Shown here: piece after piece, positions 17,524 through 25,950 of the stretch | Layout: the number at the start of each line of letters is the position of its first letter | Numbering within the stretch: the first letter of the stretch is position 1 | Assembly (NCBI GenBank): GCA_965659685.1 | Contig: CBFHXB010000008.1 | Span: 1 to 64,000 of the forward strand | Direction of reading: 5' to 3' | Source: MGIIa-L3 sp11892u | GTDB taxonomy: Archaea; Thermoplasmatota; Poseidoniia; Poseidoniales; Poseidoniaceae | DNA: 64,000 nt | The notes under the pieces: generated by a model | Database searches by the model: none | What the model saw: only the letters and a program-made list of their open reading frames with translations | Told to the model about the DNA's origin: nothing | Made by a program: the position numbers and the translations under genes

Positions 17524-18543
17524 ATGGCCAAGCGAAACCACCCACGCCGCGGTAGCATGGCGTTTAGCCCGCGAAAGCGCTCCTCGCGCCACTTCGCCCA
17601 CGTGAACGCATGGCCGGAGAGCGACGCCTCCGAAGTTCGCGTTCAAGGCTTTGCAGGATGGAAGGCGGGCATGACCCACGTGCTGTCCCGCGACCTCAAC
17701 CCTCGTTCCACCACCGCCGGACAGGAAGTCCGTGTTCCGGTGACCGTGGTCGAAGTGCCCAAGATGCGCATCCTCGGCGTTCGCGGCTACACCATGACTC
17801 CCTACGGCAAGCAAGCCGCGGGCGAAGCATGGCTTTCCAGCGGTGAGATCAAGGACGCATTCCCAGAAGTCTTCGAGCGCATTTCCAGCAGGAAGGTGCA
17901 CGACACCGATGCTCACTTCAAGACCCTCGAGGAAGCTGACCTCTGCGAAGTCCGTTTGATCGTGGCCACCCAACCCGGCACCGTTTCTGGAACGCCGAGC
18001 AAGGTCCCCGAAGTCATGGAAATCGGTTTGACGGGCGGCAGCCCCTCCGACCGCCTCGCTTACGCCAAGGAGCACATGGGCGAAGAATACGGCTTTGCCG
18101 ACTGCTACGACGAAGGATCCCTGACCGACGTGGTCGCCGTGACCAAGGGGTACGGATGGCAGGGTGTCATCCGCCGATTTGGTGGAAAACTCCAATCTCA
18201 CAAGAACTCGAAGAAGCGCCGCCAACACGGCAACATGGGTGACTTCGGTACCGGATACGTTCGAAAGACCATCCGTCAAGGCGGTCAGACCGGGTACCAC
18301 CAGCGCACCGAGTACAACAAGCGCATTCTCCGCATCTCCAACCCGGACGAGCACCCCATCACGCCAGCCGGCGGTTTCCTACACTACGGCAACGTGGGTT
18401 CGGATTACGTCCTGGTCAAGGGCAGCCTGCCCGGTCCCGCGAAGCGCCTCATTCGCTTCCGTGACCCCAGCCGTTCCGACAACATGCAGGTGCACGACTA
18501 CGAGATCACCTACGTGAGCACCGCTTCGAAGCAGGGGGCCTGA
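17524..18543 (+). CDS. rpl3: Ribosomal protein uL3
   Basis: A 339-residue large-subunit protein that binds near the 3' end of 23S rRNA and reaches the peptidyl-transferase centre. The archaeal start MAKRNHPRRGS and the segments FAGWKAGMTH and GYGWQGVIRRFGG are recognisable. The frame is open 231 nt upstream, but the ATG at 17524 follows an AGGAGGA Shine-Dalgarno and begins the conserved N-terminus. It is the first gene of the ribosomal operon; uL4 follows after 2 nt. Confidence 0.97.
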   Translation: MAKRNHPRRGSMAFSPRKRSSRHFAHVNAWPESDASEVRVQGFAGWKAGMTHVLSRDLNPRSTTAGQEVRVPVTVVEVPKMRILGVRGYTMTPYGKQAAGEAWLSSGEIKDAFPEVFERISSRKVHDTDAHFKTLEEADLCEVRLIVATQPGTVSGTPSKVPEVMEIGLTGGSPSDRLAYAKEHMGEEYGFADCYDEGSLTDVVAVTKGYGWQGVIRRFGGKLQSHKNSKKRRQHGNMGDFGTGYVRKTIRQGGQTGYHQRTEYNKRILRISNPDEHPITPAGGFLHYGNVGSDYVLVKGSLPGPAKRLIRFRDPSRSDNMQVHDYEITYVSTASKQGA

Positions 18544-18545
18544 AG

Positions 18546-19427
18546 ATGAAGGTCAAGGTCATGGACATCACGGCAACCGTCACTCAGGGCGAAGTCGAAG
18601 CCGGCCGCCTCCACTCCGACATCGAAGTGGACGCCAGCGAAGGCAAGTCGATCACCCTTCCAACGAACTTCGAAACCTCCGTTCGTATGGATCTCATCAA
18701 GCTCGCTGTGGCGTCCTCGCGCGCCAACCGCCGCCAAGCCTACGGGTCCCGTGCCCACGAAGGCAAGCGTCGCCCGATGGCGGGCATGAAGCACTCCGTC
18801 GAATGGTGGGGCAAGGGCCGTGGTGTGTCCCGTATCATGCGCCGCACCGGCTCTCGCCGTGGTGCTCAGAGCCCTCACACGCTCGGCGGCCGCCGTGCGC
18901 ACGGCCCGAAGGTCGAGCGCGACTGGTCCCGTAAGCTCAACCAGAAGGAGCGCCGTCTTGCCCGAGACGCAGCACTGGCCGCGACCACCGATGTCGCGAC
19001 GGTCGTTGCCCGTGGACACCGACTTGGTGACGGTGTGGATTCGCTCCCCATCGTCCTCGGTTCCTACACCGAGATCGTTGACGGCGACAGCACCTCCTAC
19101 GACATCGAATCCTTCAACCACGGCCATGCAACGCGCAAGGCCAAGGCGATGTTCGAGGCCCTCGGCCTCGGAGAGGACTTGCGTCGAGCCCGAGAAGGCC
19201 GCAAGATCCGCCCCGGAAAGGGTACCATGCGTGGTCGCGTCCACAAGACGCCCAAGTCGGTGCTCCTCGTTGTCTCCCGCAAGGAAGGACTCGCGCACGC
19301 GGTGCGCAACCTCCCCGGCGTTGACGTCGTGGCGGTCAAGGACCTCTGCGCGGAAGACCTCGCCCCCGGTGGGGCGGTCGGCCGTCTGACGGTGTTCACC
19401 AAGAGCGCCGTGGAGGCCATGAACTGA
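18546..19427 (+). CDS. rpl4: Ribosomal protein uL4
   Basis: A 293-residue large-subunit protein lining the exit tunnel. The tunnel loop region MAGMKHSVEWWGKGRG and the block RRTGSRRGAQSPH match archaeal/eukaryotic uL4. It begins 2 nt after uL3, with the start region sharing bases with the uL3 stop context (TGAAGATGAAG), so translation is probably coupled. The length is slightly above the usual archaeal size of about 255 residues. Confidence 0.96.
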   Translation: MKVKVMDITATVTQGEVEAGRLHSDIEVDASEGKSITLPTNFETSVRMDLIKLAVASSRANRRQAYGSRAHEGKRRPMAGMKHSVEWWGKGRGVSRIMRRTGSRRGAQSPHTLGGRRAHGPKVERDWSRKLNQKERRLARDAALAATTDVATVVARGHRLGDGVDSLPIVLGSYTEIVDGDSTSYDIESFNHGHATRKAKAMFEALGLGEDLRRAREGRKIRPGKGTMRGRVHKTPKSVLLVVSRKEGLAHAVRNLPGVDVVAVKDLCAEDLAPGGAVGRLTVFTKSAVEAMN

Positions 19428-19436
19428 GGTGAGATC

Positions 19437-19694
19437 ATGGATGCATACGACGTCATCATCATGCCCTGGCTGACCGAGAAGTCGATGGAAGCTCGCTCCA
19501 TGGAGCAGCGCCTCGAATTCATCGTCGACAAGCGGGCCACCAAAACCCAGATCGCTCGCGCGGTCGAGACCATCTTCGAAGTTGAGGTCGCGAAAGTCAA
19601 CACGCGAATCACCAAGCACGGCAAGCACGCCTCGGTGCGCTTGGCGGAAGGATACGACGCGGAAGACGCCGCAATGCGCCTGGGTGCGTTCTGA
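19437..19694 (+). CDS. rpl23: Ribosomal protein uL23
   Basis: An 85-residue protein with the conserved opening PWLTEKSM and EFIVDKRATKTQIARAVE, located at the tunnel exit where SRP and the Sec translocon dock. A perfect GAGGTGAGATC ribosome-binding site precedes the ATG. It lies in the standard archaeal order uL4-uL23-uL2. Confidence 0.96.
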   Translation: MDAYDVIIMPWLTEKSMEARSMEQRLEFIVDKRATKTQIARAVETIFEVEVAKVNTRITKHGKHASVRLAEGYDAEDAAMRLGAF

Positions 19695-19711
19695 AATTGG
19701 AGGGATGAAAC

Positions 19712-20437
19712 ATGGGTAAGCGAATTCGTGCACAGCGCAAGGGGTCCTCCCCTCGCTACAAGGTGTCCAGCCACCGGTTCCCCGGGAAGAACTTCATGCC
19801 ACGTGAAAACGACGTGGTCGGAGAGGTCATCGAACTCATCCACAGCCCGGTTCATACCGCTCCGCTGGCCAAAATCAAGCTCCCTGACGGCGACACCACC
19901 ATGGTCGTCGCTACGGAAGGCGTGGCCGTTGGCTCCAGCATTGCCATCGGCAACAACGTGTCCCTGAAGCCCGGAAACATCACCGCACTGGCCAACATCC
20001 CTGAAGGGACGGCCGTGAACAACGTCGAACTTCGCCCAGGCGACGGCGGCAAGGTTGCACGTTCCGGCGGCAACTCGGCCATCGTCGAGGGTGCCGTGGG
20101 CGACAAGATCCGTGTCCGACTTCCCTCGGGCTCGCTCAAGATGCTCCCTGGCACCTGCCGGGCCACCATTGGCGTGCTCGCAGGCCACGGCCGAAGCGAC
20201 ATGCCACTGCGCACCGCAGGTGCAGCGTACTACAAGGCCAAGGCCCGTGGGAAGCTGTACCCGCACGTCAGCGGTGTCGCCATGAACCCCGTGGACCACC
20301 CACACGGTGGTGGAAACCACCAGGCCGTTCACGGTCCCAACTCCGTCGCCCGCGGCACCTCACCTGGTGCCAAGGTCGGTCTGATCGCCCCACGCCGCAC
20401 GGGTCGAGGTCGCGGCAAGTCGAAGCAAGGTGAGTGA
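19712..20437 (+). CDS. rpl2: Ribosomal protein uL2
   Basis: A 241-residue core large-subunit protein needed for subunit association and peptidyl-transfer. The C-terminal signature NPVDHPHGGGNHQ, with the functionally important histidine, is present. The Shine-Dalgarno GGAGGGATGA lies a few nt before the ATG. Its stop codon lies 2 nt upstream of the uS19 start. Confidence 0.97.
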   Translation: MGKRIRAQRKGSSPRYKVSSHRFPGKNFMPRENDVVGEVIELIHSPVHTAPLAKIKLPDGDTTMVVATEGVAVGSSIAIGNNVSLKPGNITALANIPEGTAVNNVELRPGDGGKVARSGGNSAIVEGAVGDKIRVRLPSGSLKMLPGTCRATIGVLAGHGRSDMPLRTAGAAYYKAKARGKLYPHVSGVAMNPVDHPHGGGNHQAVHGPNSVARGTSPGAKVGLIAPRRTGRGRGKSKQGE

Positions 20438-20439
20438 GC

Positions 20440-20931
20440 ATGGCGAAGAAGAAGAAGTCATTCATGACGCCCAAGGCGTCCCGCCGCAAGGCGCGCAAGC
20501 GTCTCGCAACGACGACCTCCCGTGCGAAGAAGGAGTTCACGTACCGTGGATATTCCGTCGCCGACCTCAAGGACATGCCACTTTGGCCCTCTGAAGAGTC
20601 GGAGAGCATGTCGGTCATCGAGCTCCTCCCCGCCCGAGCCCGCCGCACCATTGCCCGTGGCCTTTCCGAAGAGAACGAGCGTCTCCTCGACCGCATCCGC
20701 CGCACCAGCGGCCGTACCGTGCGCACGCACCGTCGTGACATGGTCATCCTCCCCGAGTTCGTCGGCAAGCGCATCGCCGTGCACAACGGCCAAGCCTTCG
20801 TCGAGATCGAGGTCCGACCCGAGATGATCGGGCACTACCTCGGTGAATTCGCCCTGACCCGCCGCAGCGTCGCTCACAGCGGCCCCGGTGTGGGTGCAAC
20901 CCGGTCGTCGAAGCACGTGCCGCTGAAGTGA
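20440..20931 (+). CDS. rps19: Ribosomal protein uS19
   Basis: A 163-residue small-subunit head protein. The core RDMVILPEFVGKRIAVHNGQ-like segment and a C-terminal HSGPGVGATRSSKH identify it. The N-terminal extension (about 30 basic residues) makes it somewhat longer than typical archaeal uS19. The ATG at 20440 is used rather than the GTG at 20434, which overlaps the uL2 stop, because it gives the basic MAKKKK start after a GGTGAGTGAGC sequence. Confidence 0.95.
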   Translation: MAKKKKSFMTPKASRRKARKRLATTTSRAKKEFTYRGYSVADLKDMPLWPSEESESMSVIELLPARARRTIARGLSEENERLLDRIRRTSGRTVRTHRRDMVILPEFVGKRIAVHNGQAFVEIEVRPEMIGHYLGEFALTRRSVAHSGPGVGATRSSKHVPLK

Positions 20932-20941
20932 GGTGAGATGA

Positions 20942-21538
20942 ATGGGCAAGAATGCACGAACCATGAACCGACGCGACAAGCGTCGTCAACTCCCTCAGAA
21001 GGGCTTCACTCAGCCTTTGCAGGGCAACCGTCTTTCGGTTGCACGCGCCACCAACGTGGACGTTCACGTCAAGGCCTGCTTCGAGATCTGCCGCACCGTT
21101 CGCGGCATGACCGCCGGTGCTGCCGTCCGCAAGCTCGAGAAGGTCCTTCTCATCGATTCGGACCGACCCGACATTCGGGCCAAGGCCGAGGCCATCCCAT
21201 ACCGCTTGGGTTCCGGCAACAAGAAGCGCAAGCGATCTGGCCCCTCGATGGTCGGTCACCGCAAGGGTGGAATGGGTCCCGGTCGTTACCCCGTCAAGGC
21301 ATCCCGTGTGGTCATCAAGCTCCTCAACAGCGCGATGGACAACGCCCGCCACCAGCACGAGGACATCGACGCTGAGGACATGATCATCACCCACATCGCC
21401 GCCCACCGTGGCCTCATCAAGCGTGGCTTCATGCCCCGTGCCCGTGGCCGAGCGACCCCCAAGAATCACTACCAGGTGAACCTCGAGGTCTTCCTTGAGG
21501 CTCCTGACTCCTACGACGCGGAGGACGACGAGTTCTGA
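20942..21538 (+). CDS. rpl22: Ribosomal protein uL22
   Basis: A 198-residue protein of the exit tunnel. Conserved parts include KACFEICRTVRGMTAG and the C-terminal RGLIKRGFMPRARGRAT hairpin that lines the tunnel. It is longer than most archaeal uL22 because of N- and C-terminal additions, the C-terminus being acidic. GAGGTGA precedes the ATG by 5 nt. Confidence 0.95.
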   Translation: MGKNARTMNRRDKRRQLPQKGFTQPLQGNRLSVARATNVDVHVKACFEICRTVRGMTAGAAVRKLEKVLLIDSDRPDIRAKAEAIPYRLGSGNKKRKRSGPSMVGHRKGGMGPGRYPVKASRVVIKLLNSAMDNARHQHEDIDAEDMIITHIAAHRGLIKRGFMPRARGRATPKNHYQVNLEVFLEAPDSYDAEDDEF

Positions 21539-21548
21539 GGTGAACATG

Positions 21549-22214
21549 ATGAGCAAGGAAAACAGCATCCGCCGCATTGTCAACCGGAACGTCGACCGTC
21601 TGTTGGTCAAGGAGTTCCTGATGAAGAACACGAAGAAGGCCGGCTTCGGTGGCCTCGATATCGTTCGTACCCCCGCGGGCACCAAGGTCACCGTGACCGC
21701 GGAGCGCGTGGGCATGGTCATCGGTCGCCGTGGCAAAATCATCAACGAACTTCAGCGCCGCTTGAACGACGAGTTCACCCTCCCCTCCCCGAAGCTCGAC
21801 GTGGTCGAGGTCGAAACGCCAGCGCTCAACGCGCAGGTCATGGCCGAGAAGATCGCTTCAGCAATGGAGCGCGGCTGGTACTACCGCCGTGCTGGCCACT
21901 CCGCCGCTCAGAACATCATGGACGCAGGCGCCCGTGGTGTCATCATCACCCTCGCAGGGAAGTTGACCGGGTCGCGCAACCGCACCCAGAAGTTCATTCT
22001 TGGTCACGTGAAGTACTGCGGTGAAACCGCAGAACGCTACATGGACAAGGGCTACTCGGTGTGCGTGAAGAAACTCGGCACCATCGGCGTCACCGTCGAA
22101 ATCATGCGACCTGGTACGCGCTTGCCCCACGAAATCAGCATCTTCAGCGACGAAGAGCTGGCCAACCGGGCGGCCGCAGCAGCCGAAGCCCCAGCCGAGG
22201 AGGTGAAGGAGTGA
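21549..22214 (+). CDS. rps3: Ribosomal protein uS3
   Basis: A 221-residue small-subunit head protein at the mRNA entry channel. The KH-domain motif GMVIGRRGKIINELQ is clear, and the C-terminus is Ala/Glu-rich. GAGGTGA at 21537-21543 lies 5 nt before ATG 21549 but only 2 nt before ATG 21546, so 21549 is preferred. The stop overlaps the GTG start of uL29 (GTGA). Confidence 0.95.
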   Translation: MSKENSIRRIVNRNVDRLLVKEFLMKNTKKAGFGGLDIVRTPAGTKVTVTAERVGMVIGRRGKIINELQRRLNDEFTLPSPKLDVVEVETPALNAQVMAEKIASAMERGWYYRRAGHSAAQNIMDAGARGVIITLAGKLTGSRNRTQKFILGHVKYCGETAERYMDKGYSVCVKKLGTIGVTVEIMRPGTRLPHEISIFSDEELANRAAAAAEAPAEEVKE

Positions 22215-22411
22215 CCTACGTCAGCAACCGCGACATCGCTTCGATGAGCCTCGACGCTCTGCAATCCCGCCTGCTCGAACTGCAGGAAGAGATGCTCCAA
22301 CTCAACGCGGAAAAGGCGCTTGGTGGCACCCCCGCCAACATGGGGGCCTACAAGGCCACGAGCCGCAGCATCGCGCGCATCAAGACCCACCTCGCCCAGC
22401 GGGCCAACTGA
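22211..22411 (+). CDS. rpl29: Ribosomal protein uL29
   Basis: A 66-residue two-helix protein at the tunnel exit. LLELQEEMLQLNAEKALGG and SIARIKTHL are family-typical. Translation starts at a GTG that overlaps the uS3 stop codon by 4 nt and has GAGGTGAAG just upstream. The frame remains open inside uS3, but that extension is not uL29-like. Confidence 0.93.
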   Translation: MTYVSNRDIASMSLDALQSRLLELQEEMLQLNAEKALGGTPANMGAYKATSRSIARIKTHLAQRAN

Positions 22412-22431
22412 ATTCAAGGAGACAACATCAC

Positions 22432-22731
22432 ATGGCCGCCATCTGCAGCGTTTGTGGGCTCCCCAACGAGCTCTGCATTTGCCAAGAGATCGCCAAGGAA
22501 CAACAACGCGCAATTCTGAGCACGGACAAGCGGAGGTACGGCAAGATTGTGACAAAGGTGGAAGGGCTCGATGACGGTGCCATTGACATCAACAAACTCG
22601 CAAAGTTGCTCAAGAACAAGTGTGCTGCTGGCGGTACGGTGAAGGGACGCACGATTGAACTCCAAGGGGACCACAAGAAGAAGGCGGCTCAGGTGCTTCG
22701 AAACAACGGATACAATGTGGAGGTGCGATGA
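22432..22731 (+). CDS. Translation initiation factor aIF1 (SUI1)
   Basis: A 99-residue SUI1-family factor that binds the small subunit and checks start-codon selection. The C-terminal SUI1 fold contains KNKCAAGGTVKGRTIELQGDH. The N-terminus carries a CSVCGLPNELCIC cysteine cluster that probably binds zinc, as in many archaeal versions. It sits between uL29 and Rpp29, the usual archaeal location. AAGGAG precedes the ATG, and the stop overlaps the start of the next gene. Confidence 0.95.
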   Translation: MAAICSVCGLPNELCICQEIAKEQQRAILSTDKRRYGKIVTKVEGLDDGAIDINKLAKLLKNKCAAGGTVKGRTIELQGDHKKKAAQVLRNNGYNVEVR

Positions 22732-22991
22732 TCATGGACGTTCGTAATCTCCCCTGGATCGGCGCCGGTTTGACCGTCGTTGACGCCGCCGACCCGACGT
22801 TGGTCGGCCGACAAGGGCTCGTCGTGGACGAGACCCGCCATACCCTCCATCTCCTCGAGGGCGATCGCGCCCTCACGCTCGGCAAGGCCGGGCTTTCCTT
22901 TTCCATCGACGGTTTCTCGACCGTCATCGACGGCTCGCTGATGCGGCAGCGACCCGAAGACAGGACCAACCGCAACTACCCGAAGGTGTGA
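22728..22991 (+). CDS. rnp1: RNase P protein component 1 (Rpp29/Pop4)
   Basis: An 87-residue Rpp29-family protein, a protein subunit of the archaeal RNase P that matures tRNA 5' ends. The Sm-like barrel pattern (PTLVGRQGLVVDETRHTL) and the position between aIF1 and uS17 are diagnostic. ATG 22728 overlaps the aIF1 stop (ATGA); ATG 22734 is a possible alternative start two codons later. Confidence 0.92.
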   Translation: MIMDVRNLPWIGAGLTVVDAADPTLVGRQGLVVDETRHTLHLLEGDRALTLGKAGLSFSIDGFSTVIDGSLMRQRPEDRTNRNYPKV

Positions 22992-22993
22992 AC

Positions 22994-23332
22994 ATGCGAG
23001 ACATTGGAATCGACGTGAAGGCCCCCACTGATGAGTGGGACGGGGACGAGAACTGTCCCTTCTACGGCAGCCTCCGCTTGCGCGGCCAGGTGCTCGAGGG
23101 CACCATCGCCAGCGTTGGCATGCAGAACACGATCACCTTGCAGCGTGACAACGTGCGCTACATGCAGAAGTATGAGCGATACGAGAAGCGAACCAGCAAG
23201 ATGAGCGCCCACCTCCCTGCCTGCATCGGCAAGGTCGAGGTCGGTGACACGGTCAAGGTCATGGAATGCCGCCCGCTTTCCAAATCGGTCGCCTTCTGTG
23301 TGATCGAAGTTACCTCCGGTGGTGAGGCCTGA
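22994..23332 (+). CDS. rps17: Ribosomal protein uS17
   Basis: A 112-residue OB-fold protein of the small subunit. It has the archaeal/eukaryotic motif CPFYGSLRLRGQVLEG and the later LPACIGKVEVGDTVKVMECRP-type block. ATG 22994 lies just after the Rpp29 stop; a GTG at 22988 overlapping that stop is the less likely alternative. Its stop overlaps the uL14 start (TGATG). Confidence 0.95.
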   Translation: MRDIGIDVKAPTDEWDGDENCPFYGSLRLRGQVLEGTIASVGMQNTITLQRDNVRYMQKYERYEKRTSKMSAHLPACIGKVEVGDTVKVMECRPLSKSVAFCVIEVTSGGEA

Positions 23333-23730
23333 TGAAGGGCATCGCCGGCCGTCAAACCCGTGGATTGCCCACGGCTGCACGCCTCCACGTCGCCGACAAC
23401 ACCGGCGCAAAGGTCGTCCAGATCATCAACGTCCTGAAGCTCGGTGGCACCATGCGCCGATACCCCTCCGCGGGTGTCGGGCACCTTGCGAAGGTCTCCG
23501 TCAAGAAGGGGACCCCGCAAACCCGTCGCCAAATGTTCAACGCCGTCATCGTGCGGCAACGCCGCCCCTTCCGTCGTGCCGACGGAAGTTGGGTGCAGTT
23601 CGAGGACAACGCCTGCGTCATCGTCAACGAGCGTGGCGACGTCCAAGGTTCCGACATCAAGGGCCCCGTGGCTCGCGAAGCCGCAGAGCGCTGGCCTAGG
23701 ATCGCCGCCACGGCGAAGCAAATTGTGTGA
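23332..23730 (+). CDS. rpl14: Ribosomal protein uL14
   Basis: A 132-residue intersubunit-bridge protein. Conserved sequence includes LHVADNTGAKVVQIINV and VRQRRPFRRADG. The ATG shares a base with the uS17 stop codon, so translation is coupled. Confidence 0.96.
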   Translation: MKGIAGRQTRGLPTAARLHVADNTGAKVVQIINVLKLGGTMRRYPSAGVGHLAKVSVKKGTPQTRRQMFNAVIVRQRRPFRRADGSWVQFEDNACVIVNERGDVQGSDIKGPVAREAAERWPRIAATAKQIV

Positions 23731-23739
23731 GGTGAGATG

Positions 23740-24147
23740 ATGGTGAAGAGCAGCAAGCCCGGCAAGCAGCGCAAGGCCCAGGCCAACGCGCCCCAGCACA
23801 TCAAGCGACGAAACGTTGCGGCACGCCTCATGTTGGCGAACCCCGACGAGCGCCTCGCACACCTTCGTACCACCACGGTTCGCGTTGGCGACACCGTTCG
23901 CGTGGTCCGTGGCGACATGGCACACGGTGGCAAGCGCCACGGTGGCAAGCGCCACGACGGGGCGACCGAAGGGGTCGTCCTGACCGTCGACTCCAACACG
24001 GGTCGCCTCACCATTGAAGGCGTCACCGTCGCCAAGTCCGACAACCGTGAGGAAGCCGTCCCCGTGCACGCCTCGAACGTCGTCATCACCCGTCTGGACG
24101 AATCAGACAAGCTGCGAATGCAGAAACTCACGGAGAACAGGAGTTGA
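23740..24147 (+). CDS. rpl24: Ribosomal protein uL24
   Basis: A 135-residue KOW-domain protein near the tunnel exit. The KOW motif RVGDTVRVVRGD is followed by an inserted His/Gly-rich repeat, GGKRHGGKRH, encoded by an exact 15-bp tandem duplication (23926-23955). Of the two adjacent ATG codons, the second (23740) has the usual 4-nt spacing from GAGGTGA and is preferred. Confidence 0.95.
   Translation: MVKSSKPGKQRKAQANAPQHIKRRNVAARLMLANPDERLAHLRTTTVRVGDTVRVVRGDMAHGGKRHGGKRHDGATEGVVLTVDSNTGRLTIEGVTVAKSDNREEAVPVHASNVVITRLDESDKLRMQKLTENRS
23926..23955 (+). repeat. 15-bp tandem duplication inside the uL24 gene
   Basis: GGTGGCAAGCGCCAC occurs twice in direct succession (23926-23940 and 23941-23955). 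It preserves the frame and duplicates the peptide GGKRH in the loop after the KOW motif. Confidence 0.9.
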
Positions 24148-24152
24148 ACATC

Positions 24153-24854
24153 ATGGCCAGCCCAAACCACCTGAAGCGCCTCGTCATGCCCCGCAGCTGG
24201 CCTCTTCCCCGGAAGACCAGCATCTGGGTGTCCAAGCCCAAGCCCGGAGCCCACTCCCTCGAGCGCGGTATGCCGCTCAACATGATCATCCGCGACGTCC
24301 TCGGTCTCGCGACCTCCAACCGTGAGGTTCGCGCCATCCTCAACCAAGGCATCGTCAAGGTCGACGGCCGCGTGTGCCGTGAGACCCGCCGAAGCGTCGG
24401 CCTCATGGACGTCCTCACCTTGGGCGAAGACAACTACCGCTGCATCCTCGACCACAAGGGTCGCCTCCGCTACCGCCCCATCCCCGCGTCAGACGCCGCG
24501 TGGAAGGTTTGCCGTGTGGAAGGGAAGAACACCATCAAGGGCGGAAAGACTCAGGTCAACCTCCACGACGGCCGCAACTTCCTCGTCGACGATGCAAATC
24601 AATACGCCACCCACGATGCGGTGCGCATCTCCCTTCCGGACCAAGAGGTCCTGGAGCACATCGTCTTCGCCGAGGGCACCCGATGCTACCTCATCGGCGG
24701 TGTGCACGTGGGCAGTTTCGCCGACGTGAAGGAATACATCGTCAAGCGCTCGAGCATGCCCAACGAGGTTCAGTTCGACGACTTCGGCACCACCGTCGGT
24801 AACGTGTTTGCTGTCGGATCCGCCGACCTGCCGACCACGGAGGTGGCCGCGTGA
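24153..24854 (+). CDS. rps4e: Ribosomal protein eS4
   Basis: A 233-residue archaeal/eukaryotic small-subunit protein. It starts MASPNHLKRLVMPRSWPL, has an S4 RNA-binding segment around residues 40-90 and the late block ITLPDQ-like region with HIVFAEGTRCYLIGG. ATG 24153 follows AGGAGTTGAACATC; the upstream TTG in frame is unlikely. The stop overlaps the uL5 GTG start. Confidence 0.95.
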   Translation: MASPNHLKRLVMPRSWPLPRKTSIWVSKPKPGAHSLERGMPLNMIIRDVLGLATSNREVRAILNQGIVKVDGRVCRETRRSVGLMDVLTLGEDNYRCILDHKGRLRYRPIPASDAAWKVCRVEGKNTIKGGKTQVNLHDGRNFLVDDANQYATHDAVRISLPDQEVLEHIVFAEGTRCYLIGGVHVGSFADVKEYIVKRSSMPNEVQFDDFGTTVGNVFAVGSADLPTTEVAA

Positions 24855-25378
24855 GCGAGTCCGTCAACCCCATGATGCAACCACGCATCACCAAAATCTC
24901 CGTCAACATCGGTGTGGGAGAAGGTGGCGAACGCCTCCTCAACGCCGAGAAGGTGCTGGAACTCGTGACCGGTGTCCGCCCACAGCGCACCCTCGGTCGC
25001 ATCCAAAACCGCGACCTGAAGGTGCGCCAAGGCGCTCCCATCGGTTGTAAGGTGACCATGCGGGACCAGGAGCGCATCATGAGCTTCCTCAAGGAAGCCT
25101 TCTGGGTTCGTGAGAACACCATCCCGTCGTGGAACTTCGACCGCTCTGGCAACCTTTCCTTCGGCATCCGTGACTACACGGATTTCCCCGAGCAGAAGTA
25201 CGATCCTGAGATCGGCATCTTCGGCATGGACATCACCGTGGTGCTCGAGCGCCCCGGCCATCGCGTCTCTCGACGCCGTCGCCACAAGGGGAAGGTCGGA
25301 CAACAGCACCGCGTCACTCCGGACCAGTCCCGTGCTTGGTTCAAGGAGACGTTTGGTCTGGAAATCATGGAGGAGTGA
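24851..25378 (+). CDS. rpl5: Ribosomal protein uL5
   Basis: A 175-residue protein that holds 5S rRNA in the central protuberance. ITKISVNIGVGEGGERL and DFPEQKYDPEIGIFGMDI are conserved in archaeal uL5. Translation starts at a GTG overlapping the eS4 stop (GTGA) with GGAGGTGGCC upstream. Confidence 0.95.
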   Translation: MSESVNPMMQPRITKISVNIGVGEGGERLLNAEKVLELVTGVRPQRTLGRIQNRDLKVRQGAPIGCKVTMRDQERIMSFLKEAFWVRENTIPSWNFDRSGNLSFGIRDYTDFPEQKYDPEIGIFGMDITVVLERPGHRVSRRRRHKGKVGQQHRVTPDQSRAWFKETFGLEIMEE

Positions 25379-25383
25379 AGAAA

Positions 25384-25536
25384 ATGGCACGAGATCATGG
25401 AGAACGCATTGGCCGTACGAACGGCTGCCGACGCTGCGGCCGCCGCCGCGGTCTGATTCGCCGACACGGGCTGCGCCTTTGCCGCCAGTGTTTCCGAGAC
25501 GTGGGGCCCGAAATTGGCTTCAGGAAGTTGAACTGA
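25384..25536 (+). CDS. rps14: Ribosomal protein uS14, zinc-binding type
   Basis: A 50-residue uS14 of the short archaeal type. The four zinc cysteines are in CRRCGRRRG and LCRQCFRD. It begins 5 nt after the uL5 stop. The frame is open upstream inside uL5, but MARDHGERIG is the normal start. Confidence 0.94.
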   Translation: MARDHGERIGRTNGCRRCGRRRGLIRRHGLRLCRQCFRDVGPEIGFRKLN

Positions 25537-25551
25537 GGAGGGGGATGTAAG

Positions 25552-25941
25552 ATGCAATTCGATCCGCTGAACGACGCACTGGTCAAGATTCACAACGCTG
25601 AACAGGCCGGTAAAATGACCGTTGCCCTTTCCCCGGCTTCCAAGCTGTTGGGCAACGTCCTTTCCATCATGCAGAAAGCCGGCTACGTCGGTGAGTACGA
25701 GCGCGAAGAGGACGGACGTGGTGGACACTACGCCGTCCAACTTCGTGGAGCCATCAACCGCTGTGGCACCGTCAAGCCGCGCCACAGCGTGCGCCGCCAA
25801 GAGTACGAGCAGTGGGAGTCCCGCTACCTGCCTGCGCAGGACTTCGGACTTCTGATCCTCTCGACCAGCTCTGGTGTGATGAACCACTACGACGCCAAGG
25901 ACGCCCGCATCGGTGGGAAACTCCTGGCCTTTGTGTACTGA
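25552..25941 (+). CDS. rps8: Ribosomal protein uS8
   Basis: A 129-residue primary 16S-binding protein. DPLNDALVKIHNAEQAGK at the N-terminus and the C-terminal STSSGVMNHYDAK segment are characteristic. A GGAGGGGGATGTAAG ribosome-binding region precedes the ATG. Confidence 0.96.
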   Translation: MQFDPLNDALVKIHNAEQAGKMTVALSPASKLLGNVLSIMQKAGYVGEYEREEDGRGGHYAVQLRGAINRCGTVKPRHSVRRQEYEQWESRYLPAQDFGLLILSTSSGVMNHYDAKDARIGGKLLAFVY

Positions 25942-25950
25942 GGTGAGACC

